48,597 nucleotides of DNA. Source: Acidobacteriota bacterium. GTDB lineage: Bacteria; Acidobacteriota; Terriglobia; Terriglobales; Acidobacteriaceae. Of the stretch, positions 9,108 to 18,441 are shown one piece after another. Position 1 is the stretch's first letter; each line of letters opens with the position of its first letter. The stretch lies in NCBI GenBank assembly GCA_031296105.1, contig JARLGJ010000066.1, forward strand, positions 1-48,597. The letters are read 5' to 3'. Both the position numbers and the translations under genes were made by a program. The notes under the pieces are model-generated. The model was given only the letters and a program-made list of their open reading frames with translations. It did no database searches and was not told the DNA's origin.

Positions 9108-10712
9108 ATGAGAGTTTTGCGCAGCTTTTGCGGGCTGGTTTTGCTTTGCTTGGCAGGGCAATGGGCATCTCTGGCCCACCCCGTGCTCCTGTACGCCCCG
9201 CCGGACACCCAAAGCGCGCCGGCAACACCGTCGGCCTCGGCCGGCGGTGTTGCCGGCGGCGGGGAGTCCTCGGCGGCGACCCATCTTGGCACTGATTCCC
9301 ATGCTATTCTGCAAATTTCTGCACAACAGTCCCCGGAAGTGCAACCTTCAACGCCCGCGGCGGCGCAGCTTCCGGTCCCGCAGACAGCCCCCCAAAGTGC
9401 GGACGAAAGCACTCCGCAGGCCGCCACGCAGGCTCCCGAGCCGGCGCACCACATCAGCGAGGCCGAGGCTCGCGAACTCTTCCGCTCGGTCGATGAGATC
9501 CTCAAGTTTGCCAGCGAGCACTCCGGGCTGCCCATTCAGCATCCGGTGAAAAAGAAGCTGGCCACCCGCGACGAGGTGGCCCGGTATGTGGCCAAGCGAT
9601 TGAAGGAGCAGGGAGGCGGCGAGCGTTTTGACGTTACGGCGCGCTCCATGAAGAAGCTGGGCATTCTGCCGCCGGACTTCAACCTGCGCCAGTACATGCT
9701 CGACATGTATCGCGAGCAGGTAGAGGGCTGGTACGACTCCAAGAGCAAGACGGTGTATTTGCTCGACTGGGTGGCGCCCGAGTTGCAGCGCCCGGTGATG
9801 GCCCACGAGCTGGTGCACGCCTTGCAGGACCAGAACTACAACCTTGAAGAATGGCTGAACGTGCGCAAGGATTCCGCGGACGACACCGGGCAGATGGTGA
9901 TCGACGAGGAGCGTGCAGCGCGGCAGTCGATCATCGAGGGCCAGGCCATGATTGTGCTCTACGACTATCAACTGGCGGACACGGGCGAGACCGTGGAAAA
10001 AGCGCCGTCGCTCGTCGAGTCCATGCGCGCGGGCATGACCGACGACAGTGATTCGGTCTATGGCAAGGCACCGATTTATTTGCGCGAGGGATTGCTGTTT
10101 CCTTACACCTTCGGCACCGATTTCGAGGTCCGCGTGCTGCTCAAGCGCGGCAAGCAGGCGGCGTTTGCCGGTGTCATGGAGCATCCACCGCTGGACACGC
10201 ATCAGGTGATGGAGCCGTCGATGTACCTCTCCGGCGAGCCGCAGGTGCAGGTGCCGGTGGTGCCGATTGAACAAGTTCTAGGCAAGCAGTGGCGGCGCGA
10301 GGATTTTGGCGGACTGGGTGAGATCGACCTGCGGGTGATGTTGTTGCAGTGGAGCGGCGAGGATGCCGCGAAGAAGCTGTCTCCGGCATGGCGCGGCGGA
10401 TATTACATGGCACTGGTCAATCGCAAAAACAAAACCGCCCCGCTGGCGCTGGCCCTCTTGATGAACTTTACCAACCCCGATGCCGCATCCGAGTTTGCCA
10501 AAATCTATGGCACCGCGCTGGGCCACCGCTACCACATGGTGCAACCCATCAAACCTGGCCAGTGGGAGACCGAGGACGGCCCGGTGCAGCTTACGGTGGA
10601 AGGCTCTTCGGTGATCGCCGTCGAGTCATTTCCCCAAGGCGAGGCCGTCCGCGTCCGGGATGCGCTGGCCGATGCGGCACACCGCCCGGTGGAAGTGTCT
10701 CCTGCGCGGTAA
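9108..10712 (+). CDS. Exported putative zinc metallopeptidase (HELVH)
   Basis: A 534-residue exported protein. A signal peptide ([20 protein letters not shown]) is followed by about 90 residues rich in Pro, Ala, Ser and Gln, probably an extended linker. The conserved part begins near residue 115. [12 protein letters not shown] places a zinc-binding HExxH at residues 233-237, so it is probably a gluzincin-like peptidase, but I cannot name its family. The downstream half has no motif I recognise. ATG 9108 follows a G-rich stretch and gives a clean signal peptide; ATG 9000 does not. It is a single gene, followed by a separate promoter for the MTA phosphorylase. Confidence 0.7.
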   Translation: MRVLRSFCGLVLLCLAGQWASLAHPVLLYAPPDTQSAPATPSASAGGVAGGGESSAATHLGTDSHAILQISAQQSPEVQPSTPAAAQLPVPQTAPQSADESTPQAATQAPEPAHHISEAEARELFRSVDEILKFASEHSGLPIQHPVKKKLATRDEVARYVAKRLKEQGGGERFDVTARSMKKLGILPPDFNLRQYMLDMYREQVEGWYDSKSKTVYLLDWVAPELQRPVMAHELVHALQDQNYNLEEWLNVRKDSADDTGQMVIDEERAARQSIIEGQAMIVLYDYQLADTGETVEKAPSLVESMRAGMTDDSDSVYGKAPIYLREGLLFPYTFGTDFEVRVLLKRGKQAAFAGVMEHPPLDTHQVMEPSMYLSGEPQVQVPVVPIEQVLGKQWRREDFGGLGEIDLRVMLLQWSGEDAAKKLSPAWRGGYYMALVNRKNKTAPLALALLMNFTNPDAASEFAKIYGTALGHRYHMVQPIKPGQWETEDGPVQLTVEGSSVIAVESFPQGEAVRVRDALADAAHRPVEVSPAR

Positions 10713-10732
10713 TCGACTCGCGCCGCGTCCGT

Positions 10733-10738
10733 TATAAT
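10733..10738 (+). promoter_or_regulatory. Consensus -10 box of the mtnP-pfkB operon
   Basis: A perfect TATAAT lies 20 nt after the upstream stop codon and 39 nt before the TTG start of the MTA phosphorylase. The -35 region is not convincing. Confidence 0.5.
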
Positions 10739-10777
10739 CAACCTTTGTGCGTTTATTTTCTTGCCCAGGAGATTGAC

Positions 10778-11656
10778 TTGGCTCAGGCAGAGATCGGCAT
10801 TATCGGCGGCAGCGGCCTGTATTCGATGAAAGGCCTCACCGACGTTCACGAAGTAACACTGGAAACCCCTTTTGGCGCACCTTCGGACCCCTTTGTGCTG
10901 GGCAATCTGGAAGGCCGCAAGGTAGCCTTTCTGGCACGGCACGGACACGGCCATCGCATTCTGCCCACCGAGTTGAACTTCCGCGCCAACATCTACGGCT
11001 TTAAGCAGCTCGGCGTCGAGCGCATTCTCTCCGTCTCCGCCGTGGGATCGCTGCGCGAGGAGCACAAGCCAACCGACTTCGTGATTCCCGACCAGTTCTA
11101 CGATCGCACCAAGCAGCGCATCTCCACCTTTTTTGGCGAGGGCATTGTGGCGCACATCGCCTTTGGCGATCCCATCTGCCCCGAGCTGCACAAGCTGGTG
11201 ATTGCCGCCGGCAACAAGGCCGGAGTGAGCACCACAGGGGGCGGTACTTACGTTTGCATGGAAGGCCCGCAGTTTTCCACCAAGGCCGAGAGCAACGCCT
11301 ACCGCGCCATGGGTTTTGACCTGATCGGCATGACCAACCTGCAGGAGGCCAAGCTGGCGCGCGAGGCCGAGATTTGCTACGTCACCATCGCCATGGTCAC
11401 CGACTACGACTGCTGGCATTCGGGACACGACAGCGTCACCGTGGAGCAGGTGATCAAGGTGCTGCAGATCAACGCCGAGAACGCCGCCAACGTGGTGCGC
11501 GAAGCCGTGGCCGCGCTGCCCGCCGAGCGCCAGTGTTCCTGCGGCAAGGCCCTGGCGACGGCCATCATGACCGCGCCCGATAAGATTCCCGCCGCGACCC
11601 GCGAAAAGCTCTCGCTGATCGTCGGTAAATATCTGCCCACGAAAGCAGGGAACTAG
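10778..11656 (+). CDS. mtnP: S-methyl-5'-thioadenosine phosphorylase
   Basis: A 292-residue phosphorylase that splits methylthioadenosine, a by-product of polyamine and quorum-signal synthesis, into adenine and methylthioribose 1-phosphate. The N-terminus [12 protein letters not shown], the [19 protein letters not shown] phosphate-site segment, [12 protein letters not shown] and [15 protein letters not shown] match the MtnP/MTAP group rather than inosine or guanosine phosphorylases. The TTG at 10778 has AGGAG six bases upstream; a longer open frame from 10349 overlaps the preceding gene and is ignored. It is followed after one base by a PfkB kinase, so the two form an operon behind the TATAAT at 10733. 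Confidence 0.92.
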   Translation: MAQAEIGIIGGSGLYSMKGLTDVHEVTLETPFGAPSDPFVLGNLEGRKVAFLARHGHGHRILPTELNFRANIYGFKQLGVERILSVSAVGSLREEHKPTDFVIPDQFYDRTKQRISTFFGEGIVAHIAFGDPICPELHKLVIAAGNKAGVSTTGGGTYVCMEGPQFSTKAESNAYRAMGFDLIGMTNLQEAKLAREAEICYVTIAMVTDYDCWHSGHDSVTVEQVIKVLQINAENAANVVREAVAALPAERQCSCGKALATAIMTAPDKIPAATREKLSLIVGKYLPTKAGN

Positions 11657-11657
11657 C

Positions 11658-12569
11658 ATGTCGATTGTCGTTGTCGGTTCGGTTGCGTTCGATACGTTGA
11701 AGACGCCGTTCGGCGTGCGCGAAAAGATCATGGGCGGAGCGGCCACGTATTTCTCGCTCTCCGCCAGCTTCTTCACTCCGGTGCGCGTGGTGGCCGTGGT
11801 GGGCGAGGACTACACGCCCGAGCACGAAGCGGTGCTCACCAGCCGCGGCATTGACACGCGCGGCATTGAGCACGCCGCGGGCAAGACCTTCCACTGGGGC
11901 GGCGAGTACACGGACGACAACCTCAACGAGGCGAAGACCAACTTCACCGACCTGAACGTCTTCGAGAATTTCAAGCCGCGGATTCCCGACGCCTATCAGG
12001 ATTCCGAGTATCTCTTCCTGGCCAACATCCAGCCGGAGTTGCAGCTCGACGTGCGCCGCCAGATGCCGAAGGTGGCGCTGGTGGGCGGCGACACGATGAA
12101 CCTGTGGATCAACATCAAGCGTCCCGAGTTGCTGGAGACTTTGAAGGAAGTCGATCTGTTGCTCATCAACGACACCGAGTCGAAGCTGCTTTCGGGCGAG
12201 AAGAGCCTGGTCTCAGCGGCGCAGAAGATTTTGAAGATGGGTCCGCGTTCGCTGGTCGTCAAGCACGGCGAATACGGCGCTACGCTCTTCTTTGGCGATG
12301 GCACGCATCCCTTCCGCGCGCCCGCCCTGCCAATCGCCGAGGTCTTCGATCCCACCGGCGCCGGCGACAGCTTTGCCGGCGGCTTCATGGGCTACCTGGC
12401 CTCGCAGCCCAAGCTGACGCCTTCGGTGTTGAAGCGCGCCATGTTCTACGGCGGCGTAATGGGTTCGTTCGCCGTGGAGCGCTTCGGTCCCGAGCGCCTG
12501 ATCGTGCTGACGAAAGAAGAGATCGAGGAGCGCTTCAAACTGTTCCGCAACCTGACGCACCTTGACTAA
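11658..12569 (+). CDS. PfkB family sugar or nucleoside kinase
   Basis: A 303-residue ribokinase-fold kinase. The N-terminal IVVVGSVAFDTLKTP and glycine motif IMGGAATYFS form the substrate side. The C-terminal signature DPTGAGDSFAGGF (from residue 231) carries the anion hole and catalytic Asp237. The start lies one base after the mtnP stop, so the pair is co-transcribed and perhaps coupled. Substrate cannot be read directly. The pairing suggests a product or by-product of nucleoside phosphorolysis, such as a ribose or deoxyribose derivative or adenosine. It is not the classical methylthioribose kinase, which has a different fold. Confidence 0.85.
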   Translation: MSIVVVGSVAFDTLKTPFGVREKIMGGAATYFSLSASFFTPVRVVAVVGEDYTPEHEAVLTSRGIDTRGIEHAAGKTFHWGGEYTDDNLNEAKTNFTDLNVFENFKPRIPDAYQDSEYLFLANIQPELQLDVRRQMPKVALVGGDTMNLWINIKRPELLETLKEVDLLLINDTESKLLSGEKSLVSAAQKILKMGPRSLVVKHGEYGATLFFGDGTHPFRAPALPIAEVFDPTGAGDSFAGGFMGYLASQPKLTPSVLKRAMFYGGVMGSFAVERFGPERLIVLTKEEIEERFKLFRNLTHLD

Positions 12570-12624
12570 CCGTTGACCTGGAAGCTGACCTGAGACTGCT
12601 GAAGAACTCAAAAGGGATGCACAC

Positions 12625-12690
12625 TGTCAGGGCACGGCTTCAGCCGTGCCGCAACGGACGCGTCAACCATGGGGCTTCAGCCCCTGAGGG
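12625..12690 (+). repeat. Half copy of the 161-bp GGCTNNAGCC element (copy A)
   Basis: Starts TGTCAGGGCACGG and contains the first two hairpins of the element: GGCACGGCTTCAGCCGTGCC, then GGGGCTTCAGCCCC followed by TGAGGG. The second half, with hairpins 3 and 4 and the closing TGACA, is missing. It lies between the PfkB kinase and the GT39-like gene. Confidence 0.85.
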
Positions 12691-12732
12691 TAAGCATTTA
12701 GGAAGCGCCCTACGGTCGCTTCAAAGAGGGAC

Positions 12733-14445
12733 ATGAGCAAGGTAGTAAAGAAGAGTTCCAATCATGCTTCGCCGCAGCCCGCCGCGTTGACCCGGGAAGA
12801 GATGCAGCGCGGCGAACACCTTTTGGTGGTCGCCGTGGCCGCCATCATTTCGCTGGCGGCGTTTTCGTTCTTCTTCACCCGTGGCGACATTCTCCTCTAC
12901 GGCGACGCGGTGGCGCACCTGAACATCGCGCGCCGACTCACCGATTCGCGCAACGCTGGATGGAATCAGATTGGCACCGTGTGGCTGCCGCTGCCACACT
13001 TGCTGGCCGCGCCGTTCGTGGCCTTCAGCGGATTGTGGCGCAACGGCATTGGCGCGTCGATTCCCTCGATGGGCGCATTCATCCTTGGCGTGCTGGGCAT
13101 GTATCGACTGGTGCGCGGACGCGCGTCGGCCCTGGCGGCATCGCTGGCCGCGGCAATTTACGCGCTGAATCCGTCGCTGCTCTTTCTGCAATCGACGGCC
13201 ATGACCGAGTCGATTTTCCTCTGCGCCTTCGTCTGGTCAATCGCGTACCTCGACGAATTCCTGCGCGCTCTGCGTGACAAGCCCGATGGAAGTGAAGCGT
13301 CCTTGCCCGCGTGGAAGGCCCTGGAACGCTGCGGCCTCTGCCTGGCTGCGGGCATCTTCACCCGCTACGACGGATGGTTCTACGCCTTCTTCATCGGCAT
13401 CACCGCCGTGGTGGCCGCTGCGCGCTGGATTGTGCAACATCGCGGCACTCCACAGGCAGGGCGACTAACGCGTTCGGCGGCACTGTTCCTGTTGCTCATG
13501 GCGCTGTGTCCCGTGCTGTGGCTGGCGCACAACTACAAAAACAGCGGACGTCCCCTGGACTGGTTCAACGGTCCGTATTCAGCCAAGGCCATTGAGCAGC
13601 GCACCTCGCGCCCCGGAGATCCGCCGTATCCCGGAAAGAATCATCCCTTCGTCGCCGCGGAATATTTTCTGAAAGCCGCGCGCATGAACACCGGCGAGGG
13701 CGGGCGCGAATACTGGTTGATTGCGCTGGCCGCGGCTGGAGTTGCAATTTCTCTGGCGCGGCATCGCCGCTTTGCGCCCATGCTTTTGCTGTGGCTGCCG
13801 CTTCCGTTTTATGCCTATTCGGTGGCCTTCGGCAGCGTGCCCATCTTCGTTCCCGAGTGGTGGCCGTTCTCGTACTACAACGTGCGCTACGGGCTGGAGT
13901 TGTTGCCGGCCTTTGCCGTGTTTGCCGCCGTGTTGCCATGGGCGGTTGGAGAATGGAAGGTTCGCCGAGCGGAGACTTTTGCCTACGCGTTGGTCTTTGT
14001 GGCCATGTTCGGCGCCTATCAGTCGTCGGCTATGTGCGCCAGCAAGCGTTCGCAGGACCGCTTCTGGGGCCGCGGCAAGATGATTCCGCTCTGCTATCGC
14101 GAGGCCTGGGCCAACAGCCGCACGCGCCTGCCTCTGGATCGGCAACTGGGTGACCTGCTGGCGCAGCTTCCCGAGGACAGCACGGTGATGATGAACACCA
14201 GCGAGCACGTTGGCGCCATCCAACTCGCCGGCATTCCGTTCCGCCGCGTCATCAGTGAGAGCACGTTCATCGGCTGGGACGCCGCTTTGAGCGCGCCCTG
14301 GGCTACGGCCGATTACGTGGTGGCCTTCACCGGCGATCCCGTGGACAAGGCGGTGCACCTCAATCCTCGCGGATTGACCAAGCTCACCATTCTGCATGTT
14401 CAGGATGGTCCGTCGGTTTCACTCTACCGTACCTCGCGCCGCTAG
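12733..14445 (+). CDS. GT39/ArnT-like membrane glycosyltransferase
   Basis: A 570-residue polytopic membrane protein with about 10-12 hydrophobic segments, starting near residue 28. The first periplasmic loop has GDAVAHLNIARRLTDSR followed by WLPLPHLL, the acidic, aromatic loop typical of GT-C glycosyltransferases that use polyprenyl-phosphate sugars (dolichyl-phosphate mannosyltransferase and ArnT group). The C-terminal 120 residues are soluble and probably periplasmic. GAGGG precedes the ATG. It follows a half repeat and ends at a strong terminator, so it is transcribed alone. Donor and acceptor are unknown. Confidence 0.78.
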   Translation: MSKVVKKSSNHASPQPAALTREEMQRGEHLLVVAVAAIISLAAFSFFFTRGDILLYGDAVAHLNIARRLTDSRNAGWNQIGTVWLPLPHLLAAPFVAFSGLWRNGIGASIPSMGAFILGVLGMYRLVRGRASALAASLAAAIYALNPSLLFLQSTAMTESIFLCAFVWSIAYLDEFLRALRDKPDGSEASLPAWKALERCGLCLAAGIFTRYDGWFYAFFIGITAVVAAARWIVQHRGTPQAGRLTRSAALFLLLMALCPVLWLAHNYKNSGRPLDWFNGPYSAKAIEQRTSRPGDPPYPGKNHPFVAAEYFLKAARMNTGEGGREYWLIALAAAGVAISLARHRRFAPMLLLWLPLPFYAYSVAFGSVPIFVPEWWPFSYYNVRYGLELLPAFAVFAAVLPWAVGEWKVRRAETFAYALVFVAMFGAYQSSAMCASKRSQDRFWGRGKMIPLCYREAWANSRTRLPLDRQLGDLLAQLPEDSTVMMNTSEHVGAIQLAGIPFRRVISESTFIGWDAALSAPWATADYVVAFTGDPVDKAVHLNPRGLTKLTILHVQDGPSVSLYRTSRR

Positions 14446-14466
14446 GGAGAGGTGTGTCAGACAATG

Positions 14467-14496
14467 CAGGGCAGCCTTCGGGTTGCCCTGTTTTTT
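14467..14496 (+). terminator. Terminator of the GT39-like gene
   Basis: CAGGGCAGCC (14467-14476) pairs with GGTTGCCCTG (14481-14490) across a stable TTCG tetraloop, with one G-T pair, followed by six T residues. Confidence 0.9.
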
Positions 14497-14560
14497 GCGC
14501 CCAAAGGCGTGCTGCGCGCATCTATTTTAAGTAGAAAGCTGCAATTCTATGAGGCACAAT

Positions 14561-15163
14561 ATGGTGAATGAACCGACGTATCGTATTCCGGACTCGGCAC
14601 TGGATCAGATCTTCCGCGGCGCGCGCACCTTTGGCGCATGGGAGGAGCGCAAGATCGCTCCTGAACTTCTCAAGGAAGTATTTGATCTTCTGAAGCTGGC
14701 GCCCACCAGTGCCAATTCATCTCCGGCGCGCTTTGTCTTTGTGACTTCGCCCGAAGCAAAAGCGCGTTTGTTGCCCGCCATGGCTCCGGGCAACGTGGAG
14801 AAAACGAAGACCGCGCCGGTTACGGTGCTGGTCGCCTATGACACGGAGTTTCATGAGCAGTTGCCGCGGCTCTTCCCGCAGGCGGACATGAAGTCGTACT
14901 TTGTTGGCAAGCCAGAGCTGATCGAAGAGACGGCCTTTCGCAGCAGTTCCCTGGAAGCCGCGTACCTGATTCTGGCGGCGCGCGCGCTGGGCCTGGACTG
15001 CGGCCCGATGAGCGGCTTCGATGCCGCCAAAGTGAATAAGGAATTCTTTCCCGATGACAAGTGGAAGATCAATTTGATCTGCAACCTCGGCTACGGCGAC
15101 CGCTCCAAGCTGCATCCGCGCAACCCGCGCCTCAGCTTTGAAGAGGCCTGCAAGGTCCTCTGA
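14561..15163 (+). CDS. RutE-like nitroreductase (malonic semialdehyde reductase type)
   Basis: A 200-residue FMN-dependent nitroreductase-fold protein. It matches the RutE/HadB subgroup: DQIFRGARTFGAWEERKI near the N-terminus, LAPTSANSSPARF at the FMN site, and SGFDAAKVNKEFFPD then NLGYGD in the C-terminal part. RutE reduces malonic semialdehyde to 3-hydroxypropionate in uracil breakdown, but no rut gene is near, so a general NAD(P)H-dependent reductase role is equally possible. I chose ATG 14561 because GAGG lies six bases upstream; ATG 14549 has no ribosome site. Confidence 0.85.
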   Translation: MVNEPTYRIPDSALDQIFRGARTFGAWEERKIAPELLKEVFDLLKLAPTSANSSPARFVFVTSPEAKARLLPAMAPGNVEKTKTAPVTVLVAYDTEFHEQLPRLFPQADMKSYFVGKPELIEETAFRSSSLEAAYLILAARALGLDCGPMSGFDAAKVNKEFFPDDKWKINLICNLGYGDRSKLHPRNPRLSFEEACKVL

Positions 15164-15198
15164 TTCCGCGCAAGGGAAAGTTTGAATAAGCTGGAATC

Positions 15199-15359
15199 TG
15201 TCAGGGCATGGCTTCAGCCATGCCGCTAAGCCGGCAACAATATGTTGCGGCTTTAGCCGCTGGGGGTAGGTCCGTCAAGAATAAAACAGCTTTCCCTCAA
15301 GGGCTGAAGCCTCTGTGTTTATGCGGCTTGTACGGCACGGCTGAAGCCGTGCCCTGACA
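15199..15359 (-). repeat. Full 161-bp GGCTNNAGCC element (copy B)
   Basis: Bounded by TGTCAGGGCA and TGCCCTGACA, exact inverted repeats. It has four hairpins: two outer arms built on GGCATGGCTTCAGCCATGCC and GGCACGGCTGAAGCCGTGCC, and two inner ones, GCGGCTTTAGCCGC and GGGCTGAAGCC. Read on the minus strand it aligns without gaps to copy C at 22324, with about nine in ten bases equal by eye. It lies between the convergent ends of the nitroreductase and TMTC-like genes. Confidence 0.9.
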
Positions 15360-15440
15360 AACCATCTTCCCAGCAAAATCTATCGGTTACCGGTATAACT
15401 CCCGCCGAATAGACTGCAAGAATGGTTTATTCAGAGCTTT

Positions 15441-17024
15441 CTAGCGTCCAATCGATTCTGCAAGCGCCCGGGCTTCGGTGTTTGCAGGATCGATTTGCAT
15501 TGCGCCGGAGAGCAGCGAGGACGCCATCGCATAATTTCCCTGCTTGATGGCGATCTTCGCCGAGTTCACCAGGCATAGCAGCGCCGTGCGCGGCGACGTG
15601 GTGTAGCCCAGAGTAAATTTGTATTCCTCGATGGCCGCCTCGGCATCGCCTCGGTTGTAGTAGGCAACCGCAAGGTTGATGTGGCAGTCGTCGAAGTGCG
15701 GATTCATGCGGCAGGATTGCTGGTAATGCGGCATCGCCTGCGCCTCGTCTCCGGCGTTGGTTAGCGCCTCGCCGAGCAATTCTTCAATGGCAAAGTCCGG
15801 TGGCGCCTCGGCGCGCGCGCGGCTCATCACGGTGACGCCGTTACGCCAGCAGGGAAGATACGCGCTCAGCAGCGCGGCCATTGCCACCAGCACGCAAACG
15901 GCGGCCGCCATGAACGGCTTGCGCGCCGCGGGATGCTTCTCCGCAAGCTCGACGCAGCCCCACACAACGATGACGAACAGCCCGAGAAACGGCAGATAGG
16001 TAAAGCGGTCGGCGCGCAGGATGTGTCCGAATTTAACGAGGCCCGACGCGGGCAGCAGCGCCACCAGGTACCATAGCCAGCCCACAACAATGTAGCGTCG
16101 CGCGCGCAGGTGATACACCGCGAGGCTGCAAAGCAGCAGCACGAGCAGGCTCAGAGCCACCTGCCATCCCGGCAGCAATTGCTCCGGGTGCGGATAATAC
16201 GGCGAGAGATGTACGGGGAGCACAAAGCTCTTCAGGTATGCGGCGCAGGCAACCAGAGCCGTCTCCAGCTTCACCGGCAGCGGCGTGCCCACCGAGAGTC
16301 CACCGCCCTTGCCTTGCGCCCAATACGCCGCAGCGGCGATCAAAAGGGAGAGCAACAGCAATGGCACTTTCTCCAGCACAAGCGAGCGTCTCTGCTCGCG
16401 CGATGCGCTCTCCCAGCGCTGCAACGGCCACTGATCCAGCAAAAGAAACAACAGCGGCAAGGTCACCGCCATCGGCTTGGCCAGCATGGCGGCAAGCGAT
16501 GCCAGCGCCACCAGCAGGTAACGCTTCCGTCCGGGACGCTTCGCATACCAGCCGTAGGCGGCCATCGCTAGCAGGCAGAACAGCGCCGACAGCAGGCTTT
16601 TGCGCTCGGCAATCCACGCGGCGGTTTCCACGTTCATCGGCTCCAGGGCGAAGAACGCGGCCACCAGAAAGCTGCGCCAGCGCGCGCCGGTGGCCAGCAG
16701 CAGAAGCCAGAAAACCAGCGCCGCGTTGGCCGCATGGAGCACGATATTTTCCAGGTGCAGCGCCGCTGGATGCAGCCCGAAGATCTGGCAATCCAGCATG
16801 TAGGATATCCATGCCAGCGGCGTGTAGTTGGCTTCAATCGAGTGGGTAAAGACGTAGCCAACGTGATCGAGCGTGAGGCCCGTGTTGACGTACTGGTTCT
16901 GCGGCACGTAGGCATCATCGTCCAGCGTGAGGAACGAGTAATGCCGCACCGGCGAATAGACCAGCAGCGTTACGCAGACTAAAAGCACGCCAAGCAGAAT
17001 GGCGGCACGATCCCAACGGCGCAT
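15441..17024 (-). CDS. TMTC-like membrane protein with C-terminal TPRs
   Basis: A 527-residue protein with about 10-11 membrane segments in the first 400 residues, then a soluble tail of tetratricopeptide repeats (QAMPHYQQSCRMNPHFDDCH and the following AVAYYNRGDAEAAIEEYKF). The first loop carries a DDD motif at about residues 35-37, then NYTPLAWISYMLD and FGLHPAALHLENI. This is the hallmark of TMTC-type putative GT-C mannosyltransferases. ATG 17024 begins at the first membrane segment; the upstream ATG 17063 is less well placed. It lies 88 nt after murA and probably ends that run of genes. It may glycosylate exported proteins or a surface polymer. Confidence 0.78.
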   Translation of the reverse strand: MRRWDRAAILLGVLLVCVTLLVYSPVRHYSFLTLDDDAYVPQNQYVNTGLTLDHVGYVFTHSIEANYTPLAWISYMLDCQIFGLHPAALHLENIVLHAANAALVFWLLLLATGARWRSFLVAAFFALEPMNVETAAWIAERKSLLSALFCLLAMAAYGWYAKRPGRKRYLLVALASLAAMLAKPMAVTLPLLFLLLDQWPLQRWESASREQRRSLVLEKVPLLLLSLLIAAAAYWAQGKGGGLSVGTPLPVKLETALVACAAYLKSFVLPVHLSPYYPHPEQLLPGWQVALSLLVLLLCSLAVYHLRARRYIVVGWLWYLVALLPASGLVKFGHILRADRFTYLPFLGLFVIVVWGCVELAEKHPAARKPFMAAAVCVLVAMAALLSAYLPCWRNGVTVMSRARAEAPPDFAIEELLGEALTNAGDEAQAMPHYQQSCRMNPHFDDCHINLAVAYYNRGDAEAAIEEYKFTLGYTTSPRTALLCLVNSAKIAIKQGNYAMASSLLSGAMQIDPANTEARALAESIGR

Positions 17025-17112
17025 CAGAAATACACCCTCAAAAATATTGCAAGGGGATGGCATCCTCCCCGTGCCGAGTCACACTCACAAGGCGCATCCA
17101 GCGACGCTCACG

Positions 17113-18399
17113 TTAGCGCCGCGGCAGAATCTCGCCGATGCGCTTCATCTGCGCGCCCACCGAGCGCAGTTTTTCTTCAATGCGCTCGTAGCCGCGGTCG
17201 ATGTGATATACGCGGTCGATGATCGTCTCGTCGTTGGCCACCAGCGCGGCCAGCACCAGGGAGGCCGAGGCGCGCAGATCGCTGGCCAGCACCGCGGCGC
17301 CGCTCAAGGGAGTCTTGCCGCGCACAATCGCCCGGCGTCCTTCCACCTTGATGTTGGCGCCCATGCGGCACAGCTCCTGCGCGTGCATGTAGCGGTTCTC
17401 AAAAATGTTTTCCGTGATGATCGACGAACCCTGCGCCTGTGTCATCAGCACCATGTACTGCGCCTGCGCGTCGGTGGGGAAGCCCGGGTACTCTTCGGTG
17501 GACATATCGCAGCCCACCAGCGGCGCGGCGTCGCCCATCACGCGCATCGTCGTCTCGCCCGCGTCCACCTTCACGCCGACCTCTTCCAGCTTGCTCAGCA
17601 GGTAGGTCAGGTGTTCGGGCTCGCAGTCGGTCAGCATCAGGTCGCCGCCGGTCAAGGCCCCGGCCAAAAGGAAGGTGGCGGCCTCAATGCGGTCGGGAAT
17701 AATGCGATGCTTTGCGCCGCCGAGTTTCTCCACGCCCTTCACGCGAATGGTCGAAGTTCCCGCGCCTGTAATCTGCGCGCCCATCTTGGTGAGCAGTGCG
17801 GCCAGATCGACGACCTCGGGCTCGCGGGCGCAGTTTTCCAGCACCGTCTCGCCCTCGGCCAGCACGGCGGCCATCAGAATGTCTTCGGTTCCGGTGACAG
17901 TGATGCGGTCAAACGCATAGCGCGCGCCCTTCAATCGCGTGGCGCGAGCCTCAATGTAACCGTGCTCCTGCACGATCTTCGCGCCCAGCTTTTCCAGGCC
18001 TTTAATGTGCAGGTCAATGGGACGTGCGCCGATGGCGCAGCCGCCTGGCATGCTGACCCTGGCAAATCCCACGCGGGCCACCAGAGGCCCCAGCACCAGC
18101 GACGATGCACGCATGGTCTTCACCAGCTCATAGCTCGCCTCGGGATTCTTGCTCAGGTTGGCGGCGCAAATCGTGGTGCGGTGATGGGCGCGTCCATAGC
18201 CCAGTTCCACCTCTGCGCCCATCGCGGCCAGCAGGCGGCGTTCGGTTTCAATGTCGCGCACCTGCGGAATGTTTTCCAGCACCACCGGCTCGTCGGTGAG
18301 CAGGGCCGCCGCCATGGCGGGCAGCGCCGCGTTTTTGGCGCCGCTGATGCGAATGGTGCCGAGCAGCGGAGTGCCGCCGCGAATGACAAACTTATCCAT
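17113..18399 (-). CDS. murA: UDP-N-acetylglucosamine 1-carboxyvinyltransferase
   Basis: A 428-residue MurA, which transfers enolpyruvate from PEP to UDP-GlcNAc in the first committed step of peptidoglycan synthesis, in the cytoplasm. The N-terminus has [10 protein letters not shown] with Lys22 and Asn23 at the substrate site. The flexible loop has [15 protein letters not shown] with the catalytic Cys at residue 121, so fosfomycin sensitivity would be expected. [16 protein letters not shown] is the usual C-terminal signature. It lies 42 nt downstream of the serine hydrolase gene and 88 nt upstream of the TMTC-like gene on the same strand, so it may be part of a four-gene transcript. Confidence 0.95.
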   Translation of the reverse strand: MDKFVIRGGTPLLGTIRISGAKNAALPAMAAALLTDEPVVLENIPQVRDIETERRLLAAMGAEVELGYGRAHHRTTICAANLSKNPEASYELVKTMRASSLVLGPLVARVGFARVSMPGGCAIGARPIDLHIKGLEKLGAKIVQEHGYIEARATRLKGARYAFDRITVTGTEDILMAAVLAEGETVLENCAREPEVVDLAALLTKMGAQITGAGTSTIRVKGVEKLGGAKHRIIPDRIEAATFLLAGALTGGDLMLTDCEPEHLTYLLSKLEEVGVKVDAGETTMRVMGDAAPLVGCDMSTEEYPGFPTDAQAQYMVLMTQAQGSSIITENIFENRYMHAQELCRMGANIKVEGRRAIVRGKTPLSGAAVLASDLRASASLVLAALVANDETIIDRVYHIDRGYERIEEKLRSVGAQMKRIGEILPRR

Positions 18400-18441
18400 G
18401 AATGCCTGTGTGTTCCTATGAAATGCAGGGCATCGCCCTTT

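Noticed and set aside
15199-15359. The repeats as a CRISPR array
   Set aside because: There are no regularly spaced direct repeats with unique spacers and no cas genes. The copies are dispersed and internally palindromic.
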